Source: an uncultured Bacteriovorax sp.
GTDB lineage: Bacteria; Bdellovibrionota; Bacteriovoracia; Bacteriovoracales; Bacteriovoracaceae
Length of the DNA: 64,000 nucleotides
Assembly: GCA_946480715.1 (NCBI GenBank)
Contig: CAMLKK010000002.1
Location: 124,001-188,000, forward strand
Direction of reading: 5' to 3'
Part shown: piece after piece, positions 25,716 through 34,296 of the stretch
How the letters are laid out: each line of letters begins with the position of its first letter
How positions within the stretch are numbered: position 1 is the first letter of the stretch
Notes under the pieces: generated by a model
Told to the model about the DNA's origin: nothing
The model's database searches: none
The model's input: only the letters and a program-made list of their open reading frames with translations
Translations under genes and position numbers: made by a program

Positions 25716-26384
25716 ATGAACATTGGATCAAAAACTATACATTGCGAAGATGCCATTCAATGGCTTAATAACCACTCTATTTTGTCGGGAAGTTCCTTGA
25801 TAGCTTCACTTCCAGATAAATCTGAATTCCCTAAGTACACTTTGCTGGAGTGGAAAGAATGGTTCATAAATACTGCTCAACTCATTATTCAAAAAACACC
25901 TGATGATGGACTCACGCTTTTTTACCAATCGGATATTAAGTATGAGGGTACATGGGTTGATAAAAGTTTTCTGATCATGAAAGCTGCAGAAAAAGAAAAT
26001 TCAGAACTTCTTTTTCATAAAATACTTTGTCGAACGAAACCGGGCATTCTCACTTTTGGGCGTCCTGCTTATTCTCATCTGATCGCTTTTTCAAAAAAAA
26101 CACGCTTGGAACTCAATCAAGTGACAATTCCAGATGTGCTGCCAGATCTTGGAGAAAAAACTTGGGAGAGGGGAATGGGACTTATCGCTTGTTTGAAGAT
26201 TGCTACTTTTCTTAAAGAACATACAAGTACAACAGCACTTATCAATCCTTTCTGCGGCGAAGGAAGTGTTCTCGCAGCTGCTCAACTTCGAGGACTGGAT
26301 GTGATTGGAATTGAGCGCAGTCCGAAACGGGCACGGACTGCGGAAGTCTTAAAAATAAATGAAGATGAAACGGATTGGATCTAA
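25716..26384 (+). CDS. DNA-methylase-like SAM-dependent methyltransferase
   Basis: A 222-residue protein with the layout of a beta-class DNA methylase. A target-recognition-like N-terminal part reads IHCEDAIQWLN...SLIASLPDKSEFPKY, where SLPDKSEFP takes the place of the usual (D/S)PPY motif. The SAM motif at the C-terminus is INPFCGEGSVLAAAQLRGLDVIGIERSPKRA. The altered catalytic motif suggests a non-DNA substrate (RNA or protein) or a changed activity. ATG 25716 has TAAAAT ending 6 nt upstream and no Shine-Dalgarno, suggesting a leaderless mRNA. Confidence 0.72.
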   Translation: MNIGSKTIHCEDAIQWLNNHSILSGSSLIASLPDKSEFPKYTLLEWKEWFINTAQLIIQKTPDDGLTLFYQSDIKYEGTWVDKSFLIMKAAEKENSELLFHKILCRTKPGILTFGRPAYSHLIAFSKKTRLELNQVTIPDVLPDLGEKTWERGMGLIACLKIATFLKEHTSTTALINPFCGEGSVLAAAQLRGLDVIGIERSPKRARTAEVLKINEDETDWI

Positions 26385-26890
26385 GGAAGTTTGTAAGGAA
26401 TAGGTCCTAGAAAATCTTTTTTACCAATATCAACACCGTTATTTCTTAATAGTGCATAAGCAGTTGTCAGGTGAAAATAAAAATTAGGAATAGCATGATG
26501 AATGACATAGTCTTCACCAGTTAATGTTTTACCTTCCCAGCGTGGTTGAGTAATCACGGCATCTTTTGCATTTTTATAGTCTTCTGGTTTCATCGATTCA
26601 AGATAAGAAATGACACTTTGAACGCGGGCCTTAATATCTGAAAGAGTTTTTTCATTGTCTTCTTGAACTGGTGCCGTTTTACCAGTTAATCTCGAAGCGC
26701 ATAGTTTAGCAGTGTCACACATAATTTGAACTTGGCGAACGAATGGAAACATATCTGGTGCAAGTCGAGAATTAACTAGAACTTCAAAATCAAATTTTTT
26801 CATATCAGCGTGTGCTGCTGCTTTATCCAAAATAGCTTCAAAGTTTTTTAGTGATTTAATAAATTGGGGAACAGTTAAGTCAAAAATCAT
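26381..26890 (-). CDS. DUF1993 family protein (DinB-like four-helix fold)
   Basis: A 169-residue protein beginning MIFDLTVPQFIKSLKNFEAILDKAAAHA, with SRLAPDMFPFVRQVQIMCDTAKLCASRLTG and HHAIPNFYFHLTTAYALLRNNGVDIGKKDFLG, the diagnostic DUF1993 segments. Function unknown. AGGAGG precedes the ATG. The stop interlocks by 4 nt with the convergent methylase-like gene. Confidence 0.9.
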   Translation of the reverse strand: MIFDLTVPQFIKSLKNFEAILDKAAAHADMKKFDFEVLVNSRLAPDMFPFVRQVQIMCDTAKLCASRLTGKTAPVQEDNEKTLSDIKARVQSVISYLESMKPEDYKNAKDAVITQPRWEGKTLTGEDYVIHHAIPNFYFHLTTAYALLRNNGVDIGKKDFLGPIPYKLP

Positions 26891-27010
26891 TGGTCCTCCT
26901 CATTGGTTAATTGATCACCATCTTAGTCAGGTGGTCTTCAGTGTGACAAGAGTTTTCAGCTTCGATGAGTTAAAATCTGAAGTGGTGCTTAAGTTACAAG
27001 GCCGTAACGA

Positions 27011-27808
27011 ATGAACGAAAGATTAAAAAATGCAATCTTCAAAAAAAGCGTGAAGGATTATCAGGGCTGGTTTGATATTCTCGCACATGAAATTCTCAAC
27101 AATCATACCTTTCGTATCAGAAATTCTCTCTATGAAATAACGGAGATTGAATTCTATATTTACGATGAAAATCATCCCGATGCTAACTCGCATGCGACAC
27201 CGATGCAGAAAACTATTCTGCAGATGGCCTTTCACACTCATGGATCTTCTTTCAAAGAGGGAAGCTATAAAGGAGTGGACATTTCACTTGGTCACAAAAA
27301 AAGATTCGGCGGAATTCTCATCCGAGGTTTGAAATCCCTTAAAGATAAAAGAATGATCGATGGTCCCTCGAAAGTAGTTGATGAAATTCTCCTTCAATTT
27401 AAAGAAACGAAAGTGCGTGAGTTGATTCATCAAGTTGATGGTAAAATTGGAGGACGCGATTTTGAATTTCTACCCAGCAATGAAACTGTGCAGACAATTT
27501 TTAAATGTCCGAGGGTTGGATTGAGTTTAAAAAAGAATCCTGAACAAAAAATTCCCTATCTGTTGAAAAACTATCGTTATCTCAAATATCCAGAGCTTTC
27601 TAAAAAAGGAAGACCGTTTATTATTGCCAGCGCCATCGTTCATAATATTCAACTTCCTTTATCAAAAAAAATCAGATCAGCTTATTCAGCTCTACTAAAA
27701 AAAGGTGAGAAGAAAAAAACATTTCACTTAACTTGCCAGTCAAGTGTTAGTGAGTTCATAGAATATTATGGGCACTTATCATGCAAAGATATCAATGATA
27801 ACCCCTAA
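27011..27808 (+). CDS. conserved protein of unknown function with distant glycosylase-like motifs
   Basis: A 265-residue cytoplasmic protein. Visible landmarks are EITEIEFYIYDENHPDANSH (about 42-61), FHTHGSSFKEGSYKGVDISLG and FGGILIRGLKSL...MIDGPSKVVDEIL. The order E-x-E-x-Y, D-x-x-H, a KGVD turn, then (V/I)LIRGL and a GPSK segment parallels alkyladenine DNA glycosylase (ETEAY, D-x-A-S-H, YGMH, VLIRA-EP, GPGKL). This may reflect a shared fold, but identity is low and I cannot confirm it. It sits 14 nt before the SOD gene. Confidence 0.6.
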   Translation: MNERLKNAIFKKSVKDYQGWFDILAHEILNNHTFRIRNSLYEITEIEFYIYDENHPDANSHATPMQKTILQMAFHTHGSSFKEGSYKGVDISLGHKKRFGGILIRGLKSLKDKRMIDGPSKVVDEILLQFKETKVRELIHQVDGKIGGRDFEFLPSNETVQTIFKCPRVGLSLKKNPEQKIPYLLKNYRYLKYPELSKKGRPFIIASAIVHNIQLPLSKKIRSAYSALLKKGEKKKTFHLTCQSSVSEFIEYYGHLSCKDINDNP

Positions 27809-27822
27809 ACAGGAGGTCGCTC

Positions 27823-28551
27823 TTGATTCAAGAACAAAATCAAAATACTCAAATAGAAAAACAAACAACTCGATCAGAAGTCACTTCATTAGCGTCGCTT
27901 TGTCAGCTAAAAGCACCCTTTACATTATCTCCACTTCCTTATGCTCCTGAAGCTCTAGAACCAGTCATTGATAAAGAAACGATGATTGTCCATCATGATA
28001 AACACCACAAAACTTACGTTGATAATTTAAATAAATTTTTGGCAGAAGTTAAAGATCAGCCTAATGATGTAGAGTTAGAAAGAATTTTCAAGAACATTGA
28101 TTCTTACCCAGTCAGCGTTCGCAATAATGGAGGTGGACACTGGAATCACTCTTTTTTCTGGTCAGTGCTCACACCTGATAAAAATAAAAGAGAAATGCCG
28201 AAAAGATTGCAAAGAGAGATTGAAGCAACTTTTCATTCGCTCGAAGAATTTAAGACACAATTTGAAAAGGCCGGTACAGGGCAATTTGGATCAGGTTGGG
28301 TTTGGCTAGTGCGTGCTACAAGCGGTGAATTAAAAATTTGTGCGACAAAAAATCAGGACAATCCACTCATGGGACAGAGTGAAACTTCTGGTCGTCCTAT
28401 TTTTGGCGTGGATGTTTGGGAACATGCTTATTATCTCAAACATCATGAGAAACGCGCCGATTATTTAAAAGGAATTTGGGAAGCCGTTAATTGGGATCAA
28501 GTGAATGCCTATGATAAAGAAGCACTTGAGCGCATTGCTACTTTCCAATAA
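27823..28551 (+). CDS. sodA: Fe/Mn superoxide dismutase, Mn-type residues
   Basis: Converts superoxide to hydrogen peroxide and oxygen. The 242-residue protein carries a 34-residue N-terminal extension before the usual PFTLSPLPYAPEALEP start. Metal ligands: His in IVHHDKHHKTYV (57/58), His109 in GGHWNHSFFW, Asp197 and His201 in DVWEHAYY. GGG before HWNH and Gln178 in NQDNPLMG are the Mn-type signature. Translation starts at TTG 27823, fixed by AGGAGG 6 nt upstream. A strong terminator follows directly. Confidence 0.93.
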   Translation: MIQEQNQNTQIEKQTTRSEVTSLASLCQLKAPFTLSPLPYAPEALEPVIDKETMIVHHDKHHKTYVDNLNKFLAEVKDQPNDVELERIFKNIDSYPVSVRNNGGGHWNHSFFWSVLTPDKNKREMPKRLQREIEATFHSLEEFKTQFEKAGTGQFGSGWVWLVRATSGELKICATKNQDNPLMGQSETSGRPIFGVDVWEHAYYLKHHEKRADYLKGIWEAVNWDQVNAYDKEALERIATFQ

Positions 28552-28555
28552 TTAC

Positions 28556-28585
28556 AGGGGGACTTATTCCCCCTTGTTTTTTTTC
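28556..28585 (+). terminator. Rho-independent terminator after sodA
   Basis: AGGGGGA (28556-28562), loop CTTAT, TCCCCCT (28568-28574), then TGTTTTTTTT. It lies 5 nt after the stop codon. Confidence 0.9.
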
Positions 28586-28673
28586 TTCGTTCAGGCATAA
28601 TGAGTTCATCATGAATATCTAATTCTTTCATTTTTTAAATCCCAATAACATTTTTTAAGCAAATGGAAACCGC

Positions 28674-28943
28674 ATGCTATTAAGACATCTCTTAATAGGT
28701 CTTTTCGCGTTTTTTGCTGTTGAATTAAAGCGACCTAGGATCACTGATCATCCTCAGGGCGTCAGCATTGAACACGTCTATGAAGACCGTAAAAAAAAGA
28801 AGAAAGAATTTGTTCAGAGGAAAGGTAAACGTAAAGTTCGCCCAAATACTAGAATTCCCATACCCAAACATCTGAGCTCGAGGCCTCTCAGTCATCGATT
28901 TTCTAATCAAAAGTCGCTTAGACGAATGTATAGAAATTGCTAA
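28674..28943 (+). CDS. possible small basic secreted protein
   Basis: An 89-residue ORF with a hydrophobic start (LLRHLLIGLFAFFAVEL) and a very basic remainder (EDRKKKKKEFVQRKGKRKVR). There is only a weak GGAAA ahead of the ATG and no clear promoter, and the opposite strand is also open over part of it. It fills an otherwise empty 440-nt gap between sodA and the next gene. Real gene status is uncertain. Confidence 0.35.
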   Translation: MLLRHLLIGLFAFFAVELKRPRITDHPQGVSIEHVYEDRKKKKKEFVQRKGKRKVRPNTRIPIPKHLSSRPLSHRFSNQKSLRRMYRNC

Positions 28944-28993
28944 AGAATAGGAGAGTGAGGTATGTAAGAGCATCTATTTAAGCGAGGTATAAA

Positions 28994-29488
28994 ATGAAGT
29001 TCATTCTGATTGCTGTGACATTATTCTCTTCAGCTGCTTTCGGTTTAGAGAAAAAAGATTTTACTGGTAAATTCAATCTTGTCAGTACAGAAAAAGGACA
29101 ATGTCCAAGTACACTTGATGTTAAGCTTGCTGAGTTCTCAAATCAAACTTCGTCTCCATCTTTAAGTTTTACATGCAATGGAGATGAATCAGAAGGATGC
29201 TCGAGAGTCATTTATCAATTGGCCGATTTGAATTCCGGAAATTTAAAGCGATTCATCGAAAACCCTATGACGGGACAAATTGACAGCGTTTATTATTCAC
29301 ATCAAGCACTAGGTGGGAATCAAATTCGCGCTTACAACCGAATGGCCAGATTGAATGGTGAATTGTTATGGGTGACAACTTTTAGTGCTGAACTCATTGG
29401 CAACCAACTTGGCTATGTTTTCACTGAAAGAAACAAATTAGTTAATACTGAACGCAATGACATTTGCGTATTTAATAGAGCGGAGTAA
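28994..29488 (+). CDS. secreted protein of unknown function
   Basis: A 164-residue protein with signal peptide MKFILIAVTLFSSAAFG and four Cys in the mature part (CPSTL, FTCNGDESEGCSR, DICVF), probably two disulfides. GAGG lies 8-9 nt before the ATG. The beta-rich composition suggests a small lipocalin-like or barrel fold, but no family is recognised. The stop is 2 nt before the PpiC gene, so the two form an operon. Confidence 0.78.
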   Translation: MKFILIAVTLFSSAAFGLEKKDFTGKFNLVSTEKGQCPSTLDVKLAEFSNQTSSPSLSFTCNGDESEGCSRVIYQLADLNSGNLKRFIENPMTGQIDSVYYSHQALGGNQIRAYNRMARLNGELLWVTTFSAELIGNQLGYVFTERNKLVNTERNDICVFNRAE

Positions 29489-29490
29489 TG

Positions 29491-29760
29491 ATGAAAATTA
29501 GAGCACAACACATTTTAGTGGATCAAGAATTTGAAGCTAACGATCTTTTGAAGAAACTTGCTGATGGCAAATCTTTCGAAGAACTTGCTCGCGATTTTTC
29601 TCAATGTCCTTCAGGCAACAATGGTGGAGATTTAGGAGAGTTTGGAAAAGGAATGATGGTGCCGAGTTTTGAAAAAGCCGCCTTCGCTCTAAATGTGGGA
29701 GAGATTTCCCCTCCCGTTAAAACTCAATTTGGCTTTCACCTTATCAAGAGACTTTCTTAG
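29491..29760 (+). CDS. parvulin-type peptidyl-prolyl isomerase (PpiC-like)
   Basis: An 89-residue single-domain parvulin that isomerises peptidyl-prolyl bonds. Sequence landmarks: IRAQHILVDQEFEANDLL, FEELARDFSQCPSGNNGGDLGEFGKGMMVPSFEKAAFALNVGEISPPVKTQFGFHLIKRL. The Cys in SQCPS is the usual active-site position. No signal peptide, so cytoplasmic. The second ATG (29491), 5 nt after GGAG, is preferred to 29488. The stop interlocks with the convergent FMN reductase gene by 4 nt. Confidence 0.92.
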   Translation: MKIRAQHILVDQEFEANDLLKKLADGKSFEELARDFSQCPSGNNGGDLGEFGKGMMVPSFEKAAFALNVGEISPPVKTQFGFHLIKRLS

Positions 29761-30266
29761 TTTAGATTATAAACGCGCAGGAACTCATCAGTCACTTTGT
29801 TGAGTTCCTCGTGCTGACTCGGTTTACTCATTGTCGAAACAATTTGTCTGCCCATAACATTCATCCCGATATAAGCACACATTAAACGCATAATTAGAAC
29901 AGCTTGATGTCCACCACCCGCACTGTGTGTAGCGAGCATAGCTGGCTTCGAATTAAAAGCATCACGCCAGTTTTTCGTTGAACGAGAAACCCATGCTAGG
30001 AAATTGTTAAAAGATGGCGGCGGTCCACCGTTATATTCAGGAGCGATGAAGATGAAACCATCAGCTGCAAGAGGTTCTTTATAAGCGGCCATTAAAGCTT
30101 CTGCTGAATGTTCCGCATCTGCTTTACTTGTGTAAAGCGGAAGATTCATCTCAACAACATTAATAAGTGAAGTCTTCACATTTTTAGTGGATAGAAGTTT
30201 TTCTACTTCATGAGCGAGTTCCAGGTTTTTTCCAACACTCGCAACAACAATGGCGATTTTTTTCAT
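29757..30266 (-). CDS. NADPH-dependent FMN reductase family protein
   Basis: A 169-residue flavodoxin-like protein: IAIVVASVGKNLELAHEVEKLL at the nucleotide-binding start, FIFIAPEYNGGPPPSFNNFLAWVSR (the P-E-Y-N-G flavin motif) and KPAMLATHSAGGGHQAVLIMRLMCAYIGMNV. It reduces FMN or quinones/azo compounds with NAD(P)H; the exact substrate is unknown. AAGGAC precedes the start. Confidence 0.9.
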   Translation of the reverse strand: MKKIAIVVASVGKNLELAHEVEKLLSTKNVKTSLINVVEMNLPLYTSKADAEHSAEALMAAYKEPLAADGFIFIAPEYNGGPPPSFNNFLAWVSRSTKNWRDAFNSKPAMLATHSAGGGHQAVLIMRLMCAYIGMNVMGRQIVSTMSKPSQHEELNKVTDEFLRVYNLN

Positions 30267-30345
30267 TTAAAGTCCTTTAAAAGTTTTTGACATCAATAGT
30301 AACCGTAAGCTTTTCAATTTAAAAGTCTGCTGGCACCATTATACT

Positions 30346-30807
30346 ATGAAATGGATTTTAGGTTGTAGTTTACTGTTGTCTCTAAACAGTGTTAGCGCAC
30401 AAGAATGTGCCCATAGCAAAGATCAATTTAACTGCGTGAAGTTTGTGAAGAACTACGATGCAGACACGATTACCGTCGATATACCGGGTGTCCATCCATT
30501 AATAGGAGATAACATCAGCGTTCGGGTAAGCGGCATCGATGCTCCCGAGATCAAAGGGCATTTACCATGTGAAAAGGAAGCGTCTCGAAATGCGAAACGA
30601 CTCGTCGAGAACGTCCTCAAAAATGCCAAAAAAATTAACCTCAAAAATGTCCAAAAAGACAAATACTTTCGCATACTTGCAGATGTAGAAGTCGACGGAC
30701 GAGACCTCAAAGAATTGCTGCTCAAAAACCGTCTGGCCTACGCTTATGATGGTGGCACAAAAGAAAAGCGCAATTGGTGTGGCAGGGCCACGGCCTCAAC
30801 TCCATAA
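30346..30807 (+). CDS. secreted thermonuclease (SNase-like)
   Basis: A 153-residue exported nuclease. A signal peptide (WILGCSLLLSLNSVSA) is followed by an OB-fold SNc domain with YDADTITVDIP, VRVSGIDAPEIKG and KDKYFRILADVEVDGRDLKELLLKNRLAYAYDGGTK. The catalytic positions (Arg in RVSGIDAPE, Glu in APEIKG, Arg in YFRILA) are all present. Two Cys pairs suggest disulfides. Likely degrades extracellular or prey nucleic acid. It is followed 63 nt later by a secreted PLD gene. Confidence 0.9.
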   Translation: MKWILGCSLLLSLNSVSAQECAHSKDQFNCVKFVKNYDADTITVDIPGVHPLIGDNISVRVSGIDAPEIKGHLPCEKEASRNAKRLVENVLKNAKKINLKNVQKDKYFRILADVEVDGRDLKELLLKNRLAYAYDGGTKEKRNWCGRATASTP

Positions 30808-30869
30808 ATTTTAAATGTAATTATTTCAGCGTCTCACTAAAGCTGTTTGGTTTTTGTTAAGATGCGATC

Positions 30870-32195
30870 ATGTTAAACAATCTACTCTTAATCATGTTCC
30901 TCGTGATGACGTCTTCCTTGCGACAAGCAGAAGCGTTCATTTACCCTTATGAAGAAGGGAATCGCTTAACGTTATTAGAAGATCCAAAAGCAGCCGTTGA
31001 ACTGAAACTTGAAATGGTCAGACAGGCCAAGCACCATATCCATATCATTACTTACTTCTGGGATGATTCAAGTTTTCCCAAAAAACTCGCGCATGAATTA
31101 GTGAAAGCGAATGAGCGTGGGGTGGAAGTTCGTATCCTCACAACGTTTGTCCCAAGTGTTGCGACAGATGTAACTGGACGGGCGAAAAAATGGTTAACTC
31201 CAGAAGTACCAAATGCCGTCATGAGTTTCTTACGCTTAAAACCAGTTGAAGGACTTTCAATCTCGAATAATCTGCATGAGAAAATTTTCTTAGTGGACGG
31301 TCAAAAGGCCATCCTAGGGGGAAGAAATATTTCTGATAGCAGTTTCCGAGGTAAAGACATGGAAGTCATGCTCGAAGGTCCTGTTGTGAATCAAGTGCAG
31401 CAACATTTTAAAATTATGCACGATTTTCTCACTCAACTGGAACTCAACAGTGCTTGTCGCTCGCAAATAGAATTTTGCATGGAAGTTACTCAATCCATGT
31501 ATCAGACTTTGTTCTATGAGAACGACCCTGCATTTTTTCCTGAGCAGCCTGTTTTTGAAAATGGTGTGAAGGCAAGAATCATCACTCATGAAGCCGTGAT
31601 CAAACAACATATGCATACATTCAATATCAAACAACGTCTTTATATGACTGATGATATTATGAATACAGTTTTGAAAACTGAATTTAAAACTCTTCGCGCT
31701 TACAACTATTTCATGATTCCGACAGATGATTACAAAGATTTTCTTTTGAAAAATGTGAAGGCCGGAAAAGATATCAAAGTTATCACAAACAGCAAACGTT
31801 CAGCGGCCTTTGTCAGCAACAAAGGTTATCTCTACAGCTTGCCTGATCTTAAAGAACTCGCTCGTAAAGGACTTAATATTTATCAATGGAACGGTGATGG
31901 TGAATTAACTTACCTTCATGAAAAAGTGATGATCTTTGACGAAGATCATGTCATGATCGGATCACACAATTTTGGTATTGGTTCAACGAGTGTAAGTAAC
32001 GAAATTGCTATTGAATTTAAGTCTCCGGAAATTGCAGGACGATTGATCCAGATTTTTGACCAAGAAATCAGCGACGAGAAACTCACGAAAAAAGCTCAGG
32101 TGAAAACTTTTAATCGCGAAATCGATGAAGACAGCAACTGGGTTAAATTCCTACGCACCAATCTTATTGGTGATATTTTACAAGAGCTCTATTAA
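30870..32195 (+). CDS. secreted phospholipase D-like protein
   Basis: A 441-residue PLD-superfamily protein with signal peptide MLNNLLLIMFLVMTSSLRQAEA, so it acts in the periplasm or outside. Two complete HKD motifs: NLHEKIFLVDGQKAILGGRN and YLHEKVMIFDEDHVMIGSHN. The first half reads DPKAAVELKLEMVRQAKHHIHIITYFW as in cardiolipin synthases/ClsC-like proteins. It may remodel its own or prey phospholipids. TAAGAT ends 6 nt before the ATG with no Shine-Dalgarno, so the mRNA is probably leaderless. A methyltransferase gene follows after 2 nt. Confidence 0.88.
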   Translation: MLNNLLLIMFLVMTSSLRQAEAFIYPYEEGNRLTLLEDPKAAVELKLEMVRQAKHHIHIITYFWDDSSFPKKLAHELVKANERGVEVRILTTFVPSVATDVTGRAKKWLTPEVPNAVMSFLRLKPVEGLSISNNLHEKIFLVDGQKAILGGRNISDSSFRGKDMEVMLEGPVVNQVQQHFKIMHDFLTQLELNSACRSQIEFCMEVTQSMYQTLFYENDPAFFPEQPVFENGVKARIITHEAVIKQHMHTFNIKQRLYMTDDIMNTVLKTEFKTLRAYNYFMIPTDDYKDFLLKNVKAGKDIKVITNSKRSAAFVSNKGYLYSLPDLKELARKGLNIYQWNGDGELTYLHEKVMIFDEDHVMIGSHNFGIGSTSVSNEIAIEFKSPEIAGRLIQIFDQEISDEKLTKKAQVKTFNREIDEDSNWVKFLRTNLIGDILQELY

Positions 32196-32197
32196 TC

Positions 32198-32785
32198 ATG
32201 AATCATTTTAACGAAGCCTCGAAAGAATGGGACCGTCCTGAAAAGATTGTTCAGAACGCACAATATGCTGATAAAATCAGGAAACACCTTACCTTTTCTC
32301 CTAAAAATATTTTAGAAGTTGGCTGTGGAACAGGTCTGTTAGGACAGCAATTTGTCGATGATCAAAATTATCTTTTAGGCATCGATACTTCTGAAGGAAT
32401 GTTGGAAGTATTCAATAAAAAATTTGAAAACAATGGTCGTGTTGCCAGCATGCTTTTGAACCTTGAAGAACAGAGCATTCACGAACAATTCGATTTGATC
32501 CTCTCATCTATGGCCTTTCATCATCTGAAAGATCCAGCTGCAATGATAAACAAATTAAAAAAGAATTTACGTCCAGGCGGCGTTCTCGCCGTTATTGATC
32601 TCGATAAAGAAGACGGTTCCTTCCATAGCGATCCGGCGAATATGGGCGTTCATCATTTCGGTTTTAGTGAAGAATTAAATCGTGAATGGGGAAGTGACTT
32701 TAAAGAAGTTCGCCGAGAAATTATCAATACGATTTCGAAAAATGGGGGCGAGTATCCCATTTTCCTCGCCCTCTATTTCAATTAA
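32198..32785 (+). CDS. class I SAM-dependent methyltransferase
   Basis: A 195-residue enzyme with SAM-binding motif ILEVGCGTGLLGQQFV, acidic motif LLGIDTSEGMLEVF, and FDLILSSMAFHHLKDPAAMINKLKKNLRPGGVLAVIDLDKEDGSFH, typical of Methyltransf_11/12 small-molecule enzymes. The substrate is unknown. It is coupled to the secreted PLD gene upstream, but this is not enough to assign a lipid substrate. The stop is 2 nt from the convergent GST gene. Confidence 0.88.
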   Translation: MNHFNEASKEWDRPEKIVQNAQYADKIRKHLTFSPKNILEVGCGTGLLGQQFVDDQNYLLGIDTSEGMLEVFNKKFENNGRVASMLLNLEEQSIHEQFDLILSSMAFHHLKDPAAMINKLKKNLRPGGVLAVIDLDKEDGSFHSDPANMGVHHFGFSEELNREWGSDFKEVRREIINTISKNGGEYPIFLALYFN

Positions 32786-32787
32786 AA

Positions 32788-33399
32788 TTAGCTTCTAAGT
32801 TTTGTGTATTTTTGGAAAGACGGACGATCACTCACTGCCTTCATCCAGTTGCCCACATTACGATAAGCAGTCACATCAAATCCCAGAGCATTTGCCAGTC
32901 CAGCTACAGAAGCAACGTTAAGATCAGCAAGTGTAAACTCATCACCAGCAAGGTATTTTGACTTCGCTAGAGCATTGTCGAGAATGTTGTAGAGGTTTGG
33001 AAGGAGTTGCGTATTTCTATCAATAGTATTTTGATCACGTTTATCATCAGGCATGAACATTTTTTGAATAAGAATTTCAATGAGTGGCATTTGAAGTTCA
33101 GCGCTCGCCCAATGGCTCCACTGTTGAACATAAGCTCTCTGTTGAACAGTTTTTCCCAATAGCTCTGGTTTGTATTTATCAGCGAGATAATTATTGATCG
33201 CGAATGATTCAAAAAGAGTGACGTCACCATCAACGAGTGCCGGAACTTTTCCATTAGGGTTGATTTTTAAAAACCATTCTGACTTGTGTTCTTTAGCGCG
33301 CATATCGATATTTTTATTTTCATACGGCTGACCAATTTCTTCTAGACACCAAAGACATCTTCCTGCACTTGAACGGGCCGGACCATAAAGTGTAATCAT
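32788..33399 (-). CDS. glutathione S-transferase
   Basis: A 203-residue GST. The N-terminal thioredoxin-fold domain is ITLYGPARSSAGRCLWCLEEIGQPYE, with KINPNGKVPALVDGDVTLFESFAINNYLADKY (the P-A-L and E-S motifs that bind glutathione). The C-terminal helical domain contains LAGDEFTLADLNVASVAGLANALGF. ATG 33399 has GAGG ahead, and the longer frame from 33453 lacks one. Transfers glutathione to electrophiles; the substrate is unknown. Confidence 0.9.
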   Translation of the reverse strand: MITLYGPARSSAGRCLWCLEEIGQPYENKNIDMRAKEHKSEWFLKINPNGKVPALVDGDVTLFESFAINNYLADKYKPELLGKTVQQRAYVQQWSHWASAELQMPLIEILIQKMFMPDDKRDQNTIDRNTQLLPNLYNILDNALAKSKYLAGDEFTLADLNVASVAGLANALGFDVTAYRNVGNWMKAVSDRPSFQKYTKLRS

Positions 33400-33464
33400 T
33401 TCTAAACCTCTTCTATTAGCGTTAATAGGACGGGGCATTCTAACGTGTTTCAATAGACATCGTC

Positions 33465-33494
33465 TTGACTCTCAGGGCCTAGGACGACTATGCT
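33465..33494 (+). promoter_or_regulatory. sigma-70 promoter giving a leaderless truA-like mRNA
   Basis: TTGACT (33465-33470), 18-nt spacer, TATGCT (33489-33494), then 6 nt to ATG 33501. No Shine-Dalgarno is present. Confidence 0.6.
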
Positions 33495-33500
33495 TTTGCC

Positions 33501-34265
33501 ATGAATAAACAGTGTTTCTTACTTACTTTTCAGTACCTTGGATTTCGTTTTTTTGGCATGCAAAAACATCCAGGTCTCCGAACTATACAAGAACTTATTG
33601 AAAAAAAAGTTAAGGATCAGTTTCCGCACTTATCAGTTCAAACAAAATTTTCAAGCCGTACTGATAAAATGGTTTCCAGTCTGGAGAGTTATTGTCTTTT
33701 AACATTGAAAGGAGAATGCATTCCTGAAACCTTGTCCTTAGAATTTCCTGCTGATGTTTTAGTCATTGATTGCAAAAAAGTGTCTTCTGATTTTGCTTTG
33801 TTAAAAAATGTTAGCGAAAAAAAATATCATTATTACTTTTCAACTAATGTTAAAAATCCGCACGTTTTTTCCGCTCCATTTATGGCCCACTTTAAGGAAG
33901 ATCTCGATATCGAAATGATGAAAAAAGGCGCGGAACTTTTTGTAGGGGAGAGAGAGCTTCCTAATTATGTGATGAAAGCTGACTCTTTGAAAAAAAGAAC
34001 AATCACTCATTGTCGACTTTCTTTAAACACCGATTTGATGGCAAGCTTTTTTCCCGACACAAGTTATGTTCTAGAAGTTCGAGGATCGAGTTTCAAACGC
34101 GGACAAATTCGATTAATGATGGGAGCACTCATTCGACTGGGGAACAAAGAAATTAATTTTGATGAATTTACAGAATCTCTCAATGAAGCCAATCCAGAAT
34201 GGATTAAATTTTTAGCTCCGCCTTCAGGACTCATTCTCGTCCAAAGTCACCTTTTGCCCACGTAG
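33501..34265 (+). CDS. truA: TruA-family tRNA pseudouridine synthase, divergent
   Basis: A 254-residue enzyme expected to convert U38-40 of tRNA anticodon arms to pseudouridine. The catalytic Asp is in SSRTDKMVSS (Asp55; consensus GRTDxGVHA), followed by KKYHYYF (conserved Tyr) and VRGSSFKRGQIRLMMGALIRLG (consensus SFL-x-x-Q-V-R). The R-T-D core is intact but flanking residues differ (SS for AG, MVS for GVH), so it may be a specialised second TruA. Confidence 0.82.
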   Translation: MNKQCFLLTFQYLGFRFFGMQKHPGLRTIQELIEKKVKDQFPHLSVQTKFSSRTDKMVSSLESYCLLTLKGECIPETLSLEFPADVLVIDCKKVSSDFALLKNVSEKKYHYYFSTNVKNPHVFSAPFMAHFKEDLDIEMMKKGAELFVGERELPNYVMKADSLKKRTITHCRLSLNTDLMASFFPDTSYVLEVRGSSFKRGQIRLMMGALIRLGNKEINFDEFTESLNEANPEWIKFLAPPSGLILVQSHLLPT

Positions 34266-34296
34266 ATTGAAATAAAGATTCCTTTAAAATAAAGGA

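Noticed and set aside
28725..28973. 82-codon minus-strand ORF opposite the small basic ORF
   Set aside because: No ribosome site or promoter, and no family. Neither strand is certain here, and the plus-strand ORF is listed at low confidence instead.
30340..30345. TATACT directly adjoining the SNase ATG as a leaderless promoter
   Set aside because: The box touches the start codon, so the transcript would begin inside the gene; spacing is wrong compared with the 6-nt class.
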